NCBI RefSeq assembly: GCF_000144915.1
Contig: NC_014374.1
Location: forward strand, 310,001-374,000
DNA: 64,000 nt
Source of the DNA: Acidilobus saccharovorans 345-15
Lineage (GTDB): Archaea; Thermoproteota; Thermoprotei_A; Sulfolobales; Acidilobaceae
Direction: 5' to 3'
Position 1 is the stretch's first letter. Each line of letters begins with the position of its first letter. The notes below the pieces were generated by a model that saw only the letters and a list, made by a program, of their open reading frames with translations, had not been told where the DNA came from and did not search any database. Below, piece by piece: positions 9,521 to 18,144 of the stretch. The position numbers and the translations under genes were made by a program.

Positions 9521-10578
9521 ATGACTACAGCATAAGACTTTATGAGGGTGGCTGGACCGGCAAGCTGCCCCAAGAGATTCTTGAGCAGATAGTGCTCTCA
9601 AGGGTAAGAGGATTAACCTGGGCGTCGACTCTCATGGGCCCGGCCATAGGGGAGGACGCGGCCTTAATAGACTTGGGGAGCTGCGTCATGGCAGTTCACA
9701 GCGACCCTATAACGGAGTCCCACTTCAGCGTGGGCTCCCTGGCAGTTGATGTGGCATCTAACGACATAGCTGTGAGGGGAGTAAGGCCTCAGTGGATGTT
9801 AGTTGACGTGCTAATGCCTGTAGGCTCTTTGCTCTCCTCGCTCAGCGCCGTCGTGAGCGAGCTCTCCTCAGAGGCCAGGCGGCTGGGGATAGAGATAGTA
9901 GGCGGCCATACCGAGGCGTCTCCAGGCTTGAAACACGCCATAGTAATAGCCACCGTGATGGGATGCGGCAGGCACGACTACATAGTAACAACCGCAGGCG
10001 CTAAGGAAGGAGATATAGTTATACAGGTTAACCCAACAGCCATGGAGGCTACCGCTATAATAGCTAACGACTTCAAGGACCTCCTCCTTGGCGCTGGCCT
10101 TAGTGAGAGCGAAATTAGTGAGGCATCCTCGCTGATCTCAAGGGCAAGCATAATGAACTACGCCCTTCCCCTGGCAGAGAGGAGGCTAGTCACATCTATG
10201 CACGACATAACTGAGGGAGGTCTCATAGGCGCCACTTACGAGGTTGCTAAGGCCTCTGGTCACGACATAACAATATATAGTGATAGCGTTGTGGTGGAGG
10301 ACATAACAAGGAAGATATTTACTGCGCTTAAAATGGACCCGCTTAAGTCCATGGGAAGCGGCTCCTTCATAGCCACGGTAAGGCCCGAGAACAAAGAGAG
10401 GGTTCTTGAGCTCCTCAGGGACCTGGGTGTTAAATCATCAGTTATAGGCGTGGTGGGAGGAAGCTCTAGGACCCCCAAGTTAATTGTCAAAGGAAAAGGC
10501 TCAGAGCAGGTGTATTCGTCGCCGCCGGAGGACGAGGTTGCCAAGTTATGGTCTAGAGGGAGGGAGCCTAATGACTGA
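9514..10578 (+). CDS. AIR synthase-related protein (HypE/PurM-like)
   Basis: A 354-residue member of the PurM/HypE/SelD/ThiL ATP-binding superfamily. The N-terminal domain has [11 protein letters not shown] and the [11 protein letters not shown] helix; the C-terminal AIRS-C domain has [16 protein letters not shown] and a glycine-rich [13 protein letters not shown] segment. No hydrogenase genes are nearby and no HypE C-terminal cysteine tail is seen (it ends SRGREPND), so a role in hydrogenase maturation is unlikely. Its place in the methionine synthase operon (7-base overlap upstream, 8-base overlap downstream) suggests an ATP-dependent step tied to one-carbon or methyl-carrier metabolism, which is inference. 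Confidence 0.8.
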   Translation: MVDDYSIRLYEGGWTGKLPQEILEQIVLSRVRGLTWASTLMGPAIGEDAALIDLGSCVMAVHSDPITESHFSVGSLAVDVASNDIAVRGVRPQWMLVDVLMPVGSLLSSLSAVVSELSSEARRLGIEIVGGHTEASPGLKHAIVIATVMGCGRHDYIVTTAGAKEGDIVIQVNPTAMEATAIIANDFKDLLLGAGLSESEISEASSLISRASIMNYALPLAERRLVTSMHDITEGGLIGATYEVAKASGHDITIYSDSVVVEDITRKIFTALKMDPLKSMGSGSFIATVRPENKERVLELLRDLGVKSSVIGVVGGSSRTPKLIVKGKGSEQVYSSPPEDEVAKLWSRGREPND

Positions 10579-11185
10579 GCAGTTCGTAATAATAGTTGCT
10601 GGGACGCCAGGCGTTGGCAAGTCAACCCTCTCTAGCCTGCTCTCGGAGGAGCTGGGATGTAATGTAGTTGAGCCGTCACAGGTGGCTGTAAAAGAGGGCC
10701 TGGGGAGGCCGGACCCAGAGAGGCCTGGAACGCTCATAATTGATGAAGAGCGCCTTGTAAACTCTATACTGAATAAGTTGGGCCCCTGCACTATTGTGCC
10801 GACTCACTACCCGTCCCTCTTCTTAGACTTCGCAAATTTTAACGAGCTAGTTCCATTCGTTGTTCTTCTCAGGCTAAACCCGCTTGTGCTGTTCGAGAGG
10901 CTCCTGTCAAGGGGTTGGCCTCGCCGCAAGATTCTTGAGAACGTGATGGCCGAGGCGCTGGGCTCCGTGGCCGATGAGCTTATGGACTACAGCGATATGA
11001 CTATAGAGGTTGACACGACAGGTATGAGCCCTCAGTCCGTGCTCTCCAGCGTCATATCCGGCGTTTCAGAGTGGAGGACTGGCATTAACATTGACTGGCT
11101 CTCCGACCCGGCCGTTGCTAACGCCGTCCCTCAGTGGGGCTCTGAGCTGGACCTTTACGAGAATGGGGTTTACAATGGTGGGTGA
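10571..11185 (+). CDS. Fap7/AK6-type adenylate kinase
   Basis: A small P-loop NTPase of the archaeal Fap7/hCINAP family; relatives have adenylate kinase and ATPase activity and help mature the small ribosomal subunit. The Walker A AGTPGVGKST sits at residues 9-18, VVLLRLNPLVLFERLLSRGWPR is the lid/NMP region and RKILENVMAEALG follows. The real start is the ATG at 10571, after GAGGGAGGG, overlapping the preceding stop by 8 bases; upstream in-frame codons belong to the previous gene read in another frame. The 205-residue length includes a C-terminal tail, and its last 120 bases overlap the convergent HerA-like gene. Confidence 0.85.
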   Translation: MTEQFVIIVAGTPGVGKSTLSSLLSEELGCNVVEPSQVAVKEGLGRPDPERPGTLIIDEERLVNSILNKLGPCTIVPTHYPSLFLDFANFNELVPFVVLLRLNPLVLFERLLSRGWPRRKILENVMAEALGSVADELMDYSDMTIEVDTTGMSPQSVLSSVISGVSEWRTGINIDWLSDPAVANAVPQWGSELDLYENGVYNGG

Positions 11186-12715
11186 CTGAACTATGGCCTC
11201 TCCAGGCTGCAGCTTATCAAGGAGGTTAATCATGTCATGGGATAAGTTCATGCTCTGAACTACCACCTCCTTATCCCTGAGGCTCCTAAGGGCGTGAACT
11301 ATCTTAGTGTTGGCGTTCAGTAACACGTCGTTAGGCACCGCCGAGGGGCTCTGAGTTGCCAGGGCTATGTAGAGCCCGTACTTTCTAGACTCAGCCATTA
11401 TGTGGCCCAGGAGGTCATTATCGTCGCTGAAGAGGTTATGGGCCTCGTCTATCGCAGCCACCACGGGCTTAGTCCTGTTCCTGTGGGAGAACATGGCTGC
11501 AAGCATTATTAGGGAGTAGGCCCTTCTGACGGTGTAGCTCTCTATCTCGTCAAGCAGCACTATCCTTGGGCTTTCCTCCAGCTCCTCGAGGTCCACAGAG
11601 CCGTTAAAGATGCCGGAGAACTTAGCGCTGGCAACTATGGCGACTTTCCTTAACAGCCCCCTCTTGACTTCCCTGTCCCACCTGGCCTCCTCAGGGTATG
11701 CCTCTATGGCCTCCTGAAGTTCGCCGAAGCTCCTTGGTATGCCATCGTTGAAGACCCTCATAACTATGTAGCTCTGAGGCTGGGTCAGATTCATGGCGCT
11801 GCTAAGCACGTCCAGCAGGAGCTCTGGGGACGACCGGAGCCCTTTGTCAGTAAACGGGTTAATGCCCCCATCCTTGAGGGGGCTCCATCTCTCCAAGCTG
11901 TCATTGACTAGCCTATTTATCTCGCCAGCCCAGTCAAAAGCCACGAAATTAATTCCAATGCTGCTGAGACCTTCAAGTATTGTAGTCAAGGTCGTGGTTT
12001 TGCCCGTGCCCGTTGAGCCGAAAATAGCCACGTGACCCTTTATATCATCCACGGTGAGCTGCACAGGCTTCGGGTAGGCGCCCTCGTAGGCAACTCCAAG
12101 TCTAAGCCCTGTCGTTTGCCCCTCCGAAGGCATTAACGGGAGGGAGCCCCTGGAGGGCTCTACTATGACCGGCTCGCCCTTACCGGTAGGCTCGAGAGCT
12201 TCAAGGCCCTTCACTAGGGACTCCGGCACCTCTTCCAGCTCGCTAAGCCTGGCGCCCTTAACGTTCATTGATATGAGGGTCTTCAAGATCTCAGCCTCAA
12301 TGCTAACTTCTGAGGGGTTTGGGTTCATGACGCCTATGAGGGTCCTGCTGTAGCCTCCCTGAAGCATTGAAATTACCATGTATCTAGCTCTGCCGGCCTT
12401 AGCCCTCTCCTTCACTATGGAGGCCAACAGCTGGGAGGCCTGAGCCCTCTCTTCAGCGGTACCCGTGGTCACGACCTCTATTATCCTGAAACTCATGTTG
12501 TTAGATGGCGCTTTCCTGTTATGCCTCCTTATCGCTATTGAAACGCCAGCCACGGACGAGAGCAAGGCAGCGCCTGCGGCATCAATTGCAAGGCCCGTTG
12601 GTATCCTGAGGACCCCAGCGTCCAGCAGCAGTTTGGCTATGATCGCAGCGCTTGGTATTGAGGCTAACGGCCTGTATCTCCTGGGCACGCCGTCTATTAG
12701 TTTCTTGATCTCCAT
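11066..12715 (-). CDS. HerA-like FtsK-family ATPase with N-terminal membrane segment
   Basis: A 549-residue ATPase of the HerA/FtsK superfamily. After a hydrophobic stretch (roughly residues 15-60) that could be membrane-embedded come the Walker A GSTGTGKTTT, FDWAGE, the Walker B VVAAIDEAH and the sensor region ALATQSP, and then LNANTKIVHALRS near the end, all classic for the family. HerA proper pumps DNA with NurA at breaks; no nurA or mre11/rad50 is present and the N-terminal domain differs, so this is a relative. I chose the ATG at 12715, which fits a TATA box about 27 bases away; an ATG at 12793 would add 26 residues and overlap the divergent gene. Confidence 0.75.
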   Translation of the reverse strand: MEIKKLIDGVPRRYRPLASIPSAAIIAKLLLDAGVLRIPTGLAIDAAGAALLSSVAGVSIAIRRHNRKAPSNNMSFRIIEVVTTGTAEERAQASQLLASIVKERAKAGRARYMVISMLQGGYSRTLIGVMNPNPSEVSIEAEILKTLISMNVKGARLSELEEVPESLVKGLEALEPTGKGEPVIVEPSRGSLPLMPSEGQTTGLRLGVAYEGAYPKPVQLTVDDIKGHVAIFGSTGTGKTTTLTTILEGLSSIGINFVAFDWAGEINRLVNDSLERWSPLKDGGINPFTDKGLRSSPELLLDVLSSAMNLTQPQSYIVMRVFNDGIPRSFGELQEAIEAYPEEARWDREVKRGLLRKVAIVASAKFSGIFNGSVDLEELEESPRIVLLDEIESYTVRRAYSLIMLAAMFSHRNRTKPVVAAIDEAHNLFSDDNDLLGHIMAESRKYGLYIALATQSPSAVPNDVLLNANTKIVHALRSLRDKEVVVQSMNLSHDMINLLDKLQPGEAIVQSPTIVNPILVKVQLRAPLRDGVSNGRVGEPVNVNASPPL

Positions 12716-12736
12716 GGCTATCCGTAAGTATCTCTG

Positions 12737-12746
12737 CCTTAAATTC
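12737..12746. promoter_or_regulatory. Shared divergent TATA box for HerA-like and molybdopterin genes
   Basis: CCTTAAATTC reads as a TATA-like element on both strands. On the minus strand it lies about 27 bases before the ATG at 12715; on the plus strand about 32 bases before the ATG at 12774. One near-palindromic element may therefore serve both genes. Confidence 0.45.
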
Positions 12747-12773
12747 TGGGCCCCTCTGCTCCGGAAGGGAGAT

Positions 12774-13793
12774 ATGACGGCCGTACCTAACATCTTAGGG
12801 TGCAGAGCTTACCTTAATCGGAGGCTTGCAAAAATAGGTATGCCAGTGGCCTTTGAGTGCTCCTCAACGGACAAGCTGGCGTCGCTAGATGATGTCAAGG
12901 GTGAGGCTACGGCTGGGCTAAGGAAGGTCATTGAACTGACGGGCTCTGTTGACTTGAACGCCATCTACTCTGGCCATGAACTGATAGGAAGGTCCTACGA
13001 TCTATACGTGTTCAAGTTGATCAGCGGGGCAAGCGAGGTAGGCCAGCTCAGAGTCGTTGTCAGGAAGTCACTTTTCATAAATCTGACCGGCGTCCTCTTC
13101 ACAAACGGCCTTGCCTTAATGCCGCCCGAGGGGGAGCTGCTTAAGAGAGGTGAGGTTAAGGAGGGCGAAGTCCTGAGCCAAGTAATGACTTCTAAGGAGT
13201 GCACGGCTGCCGAGCTGCCCCCTGGCCAGGTGGCCATACCTAAGTTTGTAATCTACTCAGCCGAGGGGGAGATCCCAAGGATTGAGAGGGGCTCCTGGAA
13301 GCTGGTCTTAGTGGGGCCTGACGGCAGCTCTGTAGAGCTGGGGCTCGCTGACATAATGAGCGAGGCCAGGGACCTGGGACCTGAGGACTTCCACTGCGTC
13401 ACAGGCTGGAGCGTTAAAGGCCGGAGGTATCTTGGGGTTCCACTGAGAGACCTTTTCAGGAAGCTCGATAGCTTGGAAGGCGCTAAGTGGGTCTACTCAT
13501 GGAGCCATTCCGGCTACACCTCTGTAATGCCAATTGATGTAGCGGTCGAGAGCGCAGCGCTCGTAGTGGGCATGGATGGTAAGGCCCTGCCTGATGAGAA
13601 CGGGGGTCCTGCAAGGATCTTCAGTCCACTTCTATACGGCTGGAAGGGAACTAAGTGGGTCTCAATGATCGAGCTTTTGAGGGACTACGAGGATGGCTAC
13701 TGGGAGGCATTGGCTTATCACGAGAGGGGGTTGGTGTCCCATAATGAGAGGTTTAAACTAAGGAATCCATCGTTGGTCGACCTTTGTTGGTAG
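12774..13793 (+). CDS. Molybdopterin-dependent oxidoreductase (sulfite oxidase-like) with extra N-terminal domain
   Basis: The C-terminal half (residues about 145-339) is the sulfite-oxidase/YedY molybdopterin-binding fold: DFHCVTGWSV contains the Cys expected to bind molybdenum, followed by YLGVPLRDLF, the SGYTSVMPIDVA segment, LYGWKGTKWV and the closing GYWEALAYHERG. The N-terminal 140 residues belong to no family I recognise and make the protein longer than minimal homologs. No twin-arginine signal is seen, so it looks cytoplasmic. The start is the ATG at 12774, directly after GGAAGGGAG; earlier in-frame codons are antisense to the HerA-like gene. Substrate and electron acceptor are unknown. 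Confidence 0.8.
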   Translation: MTAVPNILGCRAYLNRRLAKIGMPVAFECSSTDKLASLDDVKGEATAGLRKVIELTGSVDLNAIYSGHELIGRSYDLYVFKLISGASEVGQLRVVVRKSLFINLTGVLFTNGLALMPPEGELLKRGEVKEGEVLSQVMTSKECTAAELPPGQVAIPKFVIYSAEGEIPRIERGSWKLVLVGPDGSSVELGLADIMSEARDLGPEDFHCVTGWSVKGRRYLGVPLRDLFRKLDSLEGAKWVYSWSHSGYTSVMPIDVAVESAALVVGMDGKALPDENGGPARIFSPLLYGWKGTKWVSMIELLRDYEDGYWEALAYHERGLVSHNERFKLRNPSLVDLCW

Positions 13794-13923
13794 TTGCTCC
13801 GTTTGGCGCTAGAACCTTGATGCGTGCGCAGCCTTACTATAGGCCACTCTCACAGAGGCCATAGCATTATACCTTTTGCAAAACTCTGTCCTGAATTTAA
13901 ACAGGGCGCCTTTACGGCTTGGC

Positions 13924-14487
13924 TCAGGGCTTAACTCCGATAACTAAGTAATGAGTCTCGTTAACGTTCTGAATTACATCGATTGAGGCTAGGCCTGCGG
14001 CCCTTAACTCTTCAATAACTTTCTCAGGGTCCACCCTGAGCCACTGCGGGGGCCCGAAGGAGAGCGACCCCTTTTTAAACTCGTAGACCGCAAGCCTTCC
14101 TCCACGCTTTAGTAGGCGTACAGCCGTTCTCAGCACGGCCTGTGAAACCCCTTCATGGATGAAATCGTGCAACACGTTAGCCATTATCACTACGTCTGCC
14201 ACGTTATCAGGCAACCCAACTCCTTGAGTCGCGTCAGCTTCTACAACTTCAACGTTAGAGAGTCCTTCTTCTGAGGCTTTTTCGGCAACGATACGAAGGG
14301 ACTCCTTATCTATGTCTACCGCATAGACCTTTCCAGGGGCTACGATCTTAGCCACAGGTATTGTGAACCTCCCAGGCCCTGAGCCCAGGTCCACCACCGT
14401 CATGCCAGGCTGCAACCTAAGGGGCTCTAAAAGCGAGACGTCCACGGGCGACATTAAGTGCCTTCTGAACAAGTCATGCCTGTTCAT
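13924..14487 (-). CDS. Class I SAM-dependent methyltransferase
   Basis: A 187-residue Rossmann-fold methyltransferase. Motif I is VVDLGSGPGRF (residues about 31-41), motif II is VYAVDID with the acidic residue that binds the ribose of SAM, and VVEADATQG and DVVIMANVLHDF are the following motifs. It is closest in pattern to the UbiE/Methyltransf_11 and arsenite-methyltransferase-like small archaeal enzymes, but has no cysteine-rich metal site. The substrate cannot be inferred; the neighbours are convergent or divergent and not obviously related. Confidence 0.8.
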   Translation of the reverse strand: MNRHDLFRRHLMSPVDVSLLEPLRLQPGMTVVDLGSGPGRFTIPVAKIVAPGKVYAVDIDKESLRIVAEKASEEGLSNVEVVEADATQGVGLPDNVADVVIMANVLHDFIHEGVSQAVLRTAVRLLKRGGRLAVYEFKKGSLSFGPPQWLRVDPEKVIEELRAAGLASIDVIQNVNETHYLVIGVKP

Positions 14488-14581
14488 ATCGGTTTACCGA
14501 GTAAAGAGGTAAGAGGAACTAAAAAAGTTTAGATCCGTTTCGGTTCGTGTGACATCACGTGCCAGCAGCTAGGGGTCAGCA

Positions 14582-15016
14582 ATGAGCAACACCGATGCAG
14601 GGTCAGAGCTCCAGCACGAATTCATAAGAAAACTTGAAATAGCTATGCTAGGCGTGCTCTCTATAATTTCGCTGCTCATAGGTTACATGGTAGGTTTGGT
14701 TGCTGCAAGGGCCTTCTCAGACTCGTCCATAGTAGTTTCACTGCTCCTGTATCTTCTTTTACTGGCGTTTTACCCAAGATACAGGTTTCCATTCCTTGCC
14801 TACATGGTCGGAGCCGACATTGGGTCGCTGGTATTCGATATAGCGGTTCTGCACGCTAAAGTAGTAATTTATCCCCTGGTAGTGCTTCTTGTTAACGACC
14901 TGGGCAAGTTCTCCGTGAATATAGACTTCGTGCAGCTTTTAGTGCTCCTTGAAGTTATAGTATACATAGCGAGAAAACTGCACAAGGCTAGGAACAGAAA
15001 AATGGAGGCTTCATAA
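14582..15016 (+). CDS. Small integral membrane protein of unknown function
   Basis: I do not recognise this 144-residue protein. It has about four hydrophobic segments (roughly residues 20-45, 50-66, 70-95 and 98-130) separated by short loops, and a basic C-terminal tail (KLHKARNRKMEAS), which suggests the C terminus faces the cytoplasm. The ATG start follows AGGGGTC. It stands alone, convergent with the next open frame, which ends 8 bases away. Confidence 0.65.
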   Translation: MSNTDAGSELQHEFIRKLEIAMLGVLSIISLLIGYMVGLVAARAFSDSSIVVSLLLYLLLLAFYPRYRFPFLAYMVGADIGSLVFDIAVLHAKVVIYPLVVLLVNDLGKFSVNIDFVQLLVLLEVIVYIARKLHKARNRKMEAS

Positions 15017-15023
15017 GGCTGTT

Positions 15024-15491
15024 TCACTCTATTGAAAGATACTTTGAGAGGAGAGGGTTAAGCACTTCATTGCTTATCTTTTCGGACAATTCGGGCTCAA
15101 AATGCCTGCAGAGAGCCGCCAGGCCCGCGAGTCTAATAACTTCGTTTCTTATGGAAATGTTGGCCTCGGCTAGCTTAAACGTTAATGATGACTCAAGCGA
15201 CTTCTCCCTCACAAGTAACTGACGAACCCTGTTGCAGTCATCGGGGGGAACCTCAAGCACTTCGTCCTGGGGGGCTCCAGGCTCCGCCTCTTCAGGTTTA
15301 AGCTCAAGCCATGAGAAGTAGGTCGGGGAGTGAAGCTTTAAACAGGATATAAGGTCGTTCTGAGAGGCGATTACTAGCCTGAGGTCGCTCAGAAGGCTTT
15401 CAAGTTGACTTCTCAGGTCTTTTATCCTCTCCCTGGTCTCGATCAGCTGTTCATAGAGTTCCCTGCACTCAGCGAAACCTAAGCACCCCAG
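15024..15491 (-). CDS. Unknown coiled-coil protein with unresolved start
   Basis: The minus-strand frame ending at 15024 is open up to a stop at 15519-15521. The nearest ordinary start, GTG at 15260, would give only 78 residues, but the frame upstream of it also looks coding, with a helical coiled-coil stretch (YEQLIETRERIKDLRSQLES). No ATG, GTG or TTG lies in that extra part; a CTG at 15491 is the only near-start and sits about 29 bases from a TATA box. Alternatively the ATG at 15510 is the start and one base in the G4 run (CCCC at 15486-15489 on the plus strand) is an indel. Function unknown. Confidence 0.5.
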   Translation of the reverse strand: MGCLGFAECRELYEQLIETRERIKDLRSQLESLLSDLRLVIASQNDLISCLKLHSPTYFSWLELKPEEAEPGAPQDEVLEVPPDDCNRVRQLLVREKSLESSLTFKLAEANISIRNEVIRLAGLAALCRHFEPELSEKISNEVLNPLLSKYLSIE

Positions 15492-15514
15492 TAAGCCTTT
15501 TAAGTGGCATGAGG

Positions 15515-15524
15515 TTATTTAAAT
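15515..15524. promoter_or_regulatory. Bidirectional TATA box TTATTTAAAT
   Basis: The near-palindrome TTATTTAAAT is about 22 bases before the permease ATG at 15542 on the plus strand and about 29 bases before the CTG at 15491 on the minus strand, so it could drive both divergent genes as leaderless mRNAs. Confidence 0.5.
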
Positions 15525-15541
15525 GAGAAGGTAGTCAATCA

Positions 15542-16951
15542 ATGACTACCTCGGAGAGGACAACAGCTACGACGGGCGGGCAGCTGAGCAGAAAGCTAGG
15601 CCTGCTCGACTTAGTGTTTCTATCCTTTGGAGGGCAGGCAGCGCTGCTTTCCTTGCTAACTTACGCCACAGGAGTGGTCTCCTACACAGGAGTTTTTGCC
15701 CCAGTAGTGATAATAATAGGAACGCTTCTGGTATTGTTAAATGCTGCAGTCGTTTATGGCCTCTCAAAGAGGTATGGCGAGGCCGGGGGCTATTATATAT
15801 ATGCGTTTTACAGCCTAACGCGAAGGCTGGGCCTTGAAACGGGCTGGCTCTACATAATGTACTCTGTTATCTACGGCTCTGCCTACTTCCTAGGGGCTGC
15901 CTATGTCCTAAGATATGCAATTCACTTGGACCCCTTTTTGGCAGCCATCATAATATACATTCCAGCAGCGACGTTCCTAGTCTTGGGCATCAGGCCCTCA
16001 GCAAAATACGCCGAAATAGCTTCAATAATAGAGCTGGCTGCGTTGATCTACATAAGTTTAGTTAACCTCACAATAGCAGGCTTCAGGTTTTACAACCCGT
16101 TCTCATTAAAGTCAATACCATCATCGTCGCTTTTGGCAGCCGGTATGCTCTTTGCAATAGGCATACCCACGGGGTATGGCTCCATAACTCCGCTGGGCGG
16201 GGAGGCCATAAGGAAAGAGTACATAGGCAAAGCTGCAATAATTGTAGTCATAGTGGGTGGGCTCCTTGCCAGCATGGTAATTTACTCGCTCTTAGACGCC
16301 TCCCTGGCAACTGGCCAAATAAACTTCATATTGACGGCAAGGATACCAGTTATAGACTTTATGCGTAAGTTTTACGGGGATCTTTATGCAATACCGCTAG
16401 TCTTTGCTGCATTTAATGATGGCGTTCTAGCGCCCTTATCATTTATGGCAGCCACGTCAAGGACTCTTTATGCCATGGCGAAGAATGGCATGCTACACAG
16501 GGGCTTAGCCGTTATAAGGGGTGACCATCCGTTTAATGCAGTGATAGCGACAGTAATAATCTATGGCATGGTGACTTTTCCGGCGCTGGCGCTCTACGAG
16601 AGGCCCTTCGCGTTATTCCTAGTATATGGCAGCCTGGCCGGTCTCGCTAACTTGTTTGTGCACGTTTCTGCCAACTTCTCGTATATTCTTGAAGGCTTCA
16701 GAGGGCTTCGCAGAGCCATGACGTTCAATTCGCTTAAATCGTTTAACTGGATATTCAGAAAGTTCACAGACATTTTAATAGGATTCAGCGCCAGTATCAT
16801 AAGTTTATGGGCCATGACGTTGAGCTTTATGTCAAAGAACCTTCAGCTAGAGGTCGATATATTTATAGTGTGGATAATAATAGGGTTCATATATGCTGAA
16901 GTTCTGGACGAGCTTAAAAGCATAAGAAGTTCCGAGCTGCCGCAGGGCTAG
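15542..16951 (+). CDS. Amino acid permease, APC superfamily
   Basis: A 469-residue integral membrane transporter with about eleven to twelve hydrophobic segments. The first segment carries the APC pattern LGLLDLVFLSFGGQAALLS, and SKRYGEAGGYYIYAFYSL is the conserved second-helix/loop motif of amino acid:cation symporters. GIPTGYGSITPLGGEAIRKEY matches the conserved segment around helix 6. The family imports amino acids using ion gradients; the exact substrate cannot be read. The short N terminus before the first helix is Thr-rich. The ATG start fits a TATA box 22 bases upstream. Confidence 0.88.
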   Translation: MTTSERTTATTGGQLSRKLGLLDLVFLSFGGQAALLSLLTYATGVVSYTGVFAPVVIIIGTLLVLLNAAVVYGLSKRYGEAGGYYIYAFYSLTRRLGLETGWLYIMYSVIYGSAYFLGAAYVLRYAIHLDPFLAAIIIYIPAATFLVLGIRPSAKYAEIASIIELAALIYISLVNLTIAGFRFYNPFSLKSIPSSSLLAAGMLFAIGIPTGYGSITPLGGEAIRKEYIGKAAIIVVIVGGLLASMVIYSLLDASLATGQINFILTARIPVIDFMRKFYGDLYAIPLVFAAFNDGVLAPLSFMAATSRTLYAMAKNGMLHRGLAVIRGDHPFNAVIATVIIYGMVTFPALALYERPFALFLVYGSLAGLANLFVHVSANFSYILEGFRGLRRAMTFNSLKSFNWIFRKFTDILIGFSASIISLWAMTLSFMSKNLQLEVDIFIVWIIIGFIYAEVLDELKSIRSSELPQG

Positions 16952-17010
16952 GTCAGGCAGGCCCTTATTTTAAGTCCCTTCTTTACAAGTCTGTACGAGT
17001 GAGCTGCTGA

Positions 17011-18144
17011 ATGACATTTACGAGCGCCCGTAAGCTTGAGCACATAGACATCGTAAGGAAGGGTGGCGTGGAGCCTCAGGAAACCACGCTGCTTGAGTAT
17101 GTAAGGATAGTTCACAGGTCACTTCCTGAGGCTAACTTAGAGGACATTGATCTCTCAGTTAAACTTTGTGGCCGCGAGCTGGGCGCACCTTTAATAATAA
17201 CCGGCATGACGGGAGGTCACCCTGACGTAGAGCCCATAAACGCTGCCATAGCAGAAGTGGCTGAGAAGTTTGGAATAGCCATGGGTGTTGGAAGTCAAAG
17301 AGCGGCTATAGAGGACTCCTCTATGATTCACACGTTCTCCGTGGTAAGGGAGAGGGCTCCGCACGCCTTCATAGTTGCTAACCTCGGCGGAGCGCAGCTG
17401 GCCAAAGGATACGGGGTGAAGGAGGCCTTAAAGGCCGTGGAGATGATAAGGGCCGACGCCATAGCGATACACCTCAATATTGGACAGGAACTGTTCCAGG
17501 ACGAGGGTGACACCAAGTTTAGCGGCGTGCTTGAGAAGGTAGCAGAGCTCGTGGAGGAAATGCCGGTGCCCGTGATAGTTAAGGAGGTGGGCACAGGCCT
17601 CAGCGCTGAAGATATTAGTGCGCTGCGTTCAGTCGGCGTTAAGTGCTTCGACGTGGCGGGGTTAGGAGGCACCAACTGGATTAAGATAGAAGCCCTCAGG
17701 TCTAAAGCTAAGCATGGGGCGCCGCTCAGGGACCCAGCTAGCATAGCAGACCTATGGGGCAACCCCACGGCTATTGCAATAGTGGAGGCCAGGAATGCGG
17801 CCCCGGATGCATATATAATTGGAAGTGGAGGGCTCAGGGATGGTCACGACGTGGCCAAAGCTATAGCTCTAGGCGCTGACGTAGGTGGCTTCGCGGCCCC
17901 TGCCCTCAGGGCGCTCTCAGCAGGTCGTGAAGGACTAGAGAGGTATGTTTCACAGATACTTTATCAGTTGAAGGCGGCAATGTTAATGAGCGGCAGTAAG
18001 AGGCCCCAGGACCTCTGGCTCGCTGGCATTACCATATGGGGTCGGCTCAAGGACGAGCTGGAATCAAGAGGCATAAACATTGGTAGTTACTTAAATAGCA
18101 GAGCTATGACACTTCTTTGGAGGAGACGGGACAATGACATTTGA
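17011..18144 (+). CDS. fni: Isopentenyl-diphosphate delta-isomerase, type 2 (FMN-dependent)
   Basis: Converts IPP to DMAPP, the starter for archaeal lipid side chains. The 377-residue TIM-barrel enzyme begins RKLEHIDIVRKGGVE, a signature of the family, and has ITGMTGGHPDVEPINAAIA, MGVGSQRAAI, HLNIGQELFQDEGD with the catalytic Gln, and KEVGTGLSAEDI, VAGLGGTNWIKIE and GSGGLRDGHDVAKA for FMN and phosphate binding. It overlaps the GGPP synthase gene by 11 bases, forming an isoprenoid operon. TATTTTAAGT near 16965 is a likely promoter element. Confidence 0.95.
   Translation: MTFTSARKLEHIDIVRKGGVEPQETTLLEYVRIVHRSLPEANLEDIDLSVKLCGRELGAPLIITGMTGGHPDVEPINAAIAEVAEKFGIAMGVGSQRAAIEDSSMIHTFSVVRERAPHAFIVANLGGAQLAKGYGVKEALKAVEMIRADAIAIHLNIGQELFQDEGDTKFSGVLEKVAELVEEMPVPVIVKEVGTGLSAEDISALRSVGVKCFDVAGLGGTNWIKIEALRSKAKHGAPLRDPASIADLWGNPTAIAIVEARNAAPDAYIIGSGGLRDGHDVAKAIALGADVGGFAAPALRALSAGREGLERYVSQILYQLKAAMLMSGSKRPQDLWLAGITIWGRLKDELESRGINIGSYLNSRAMTLLWRRRDNDI

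Noticed and set aside
10484-10570. N-terminal extension of the AK6-like kinase
   Set aside because: The 29 extra residues are Arg-rich and read through the end of the AIR-synthase-like gene; the P-loop starts right after the ATG at 10571, which has a good ribosome site.
9514-10578. Hydrogenase maturation factor HypE
   Set aside because: No hydrogenase or hyp genes are present and the C-terminal HypE cysteine is absent; left as AIR-synthase-related.
11066-12715. HerA of the HerA-NurA break-repair pair
   Set aside because: The N-terminal domain is hydrophobic and unlike HerA's barrel, and no nurA, mre11 or rad50 is adjacent; kept as HerA-like.
12465-12773. N-terminal extension of the molybdopterin protein
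   Set aside because: These codons are antisense to the HerA-like gene; GGAAGGGAG and ATG at 12774 mark the start.
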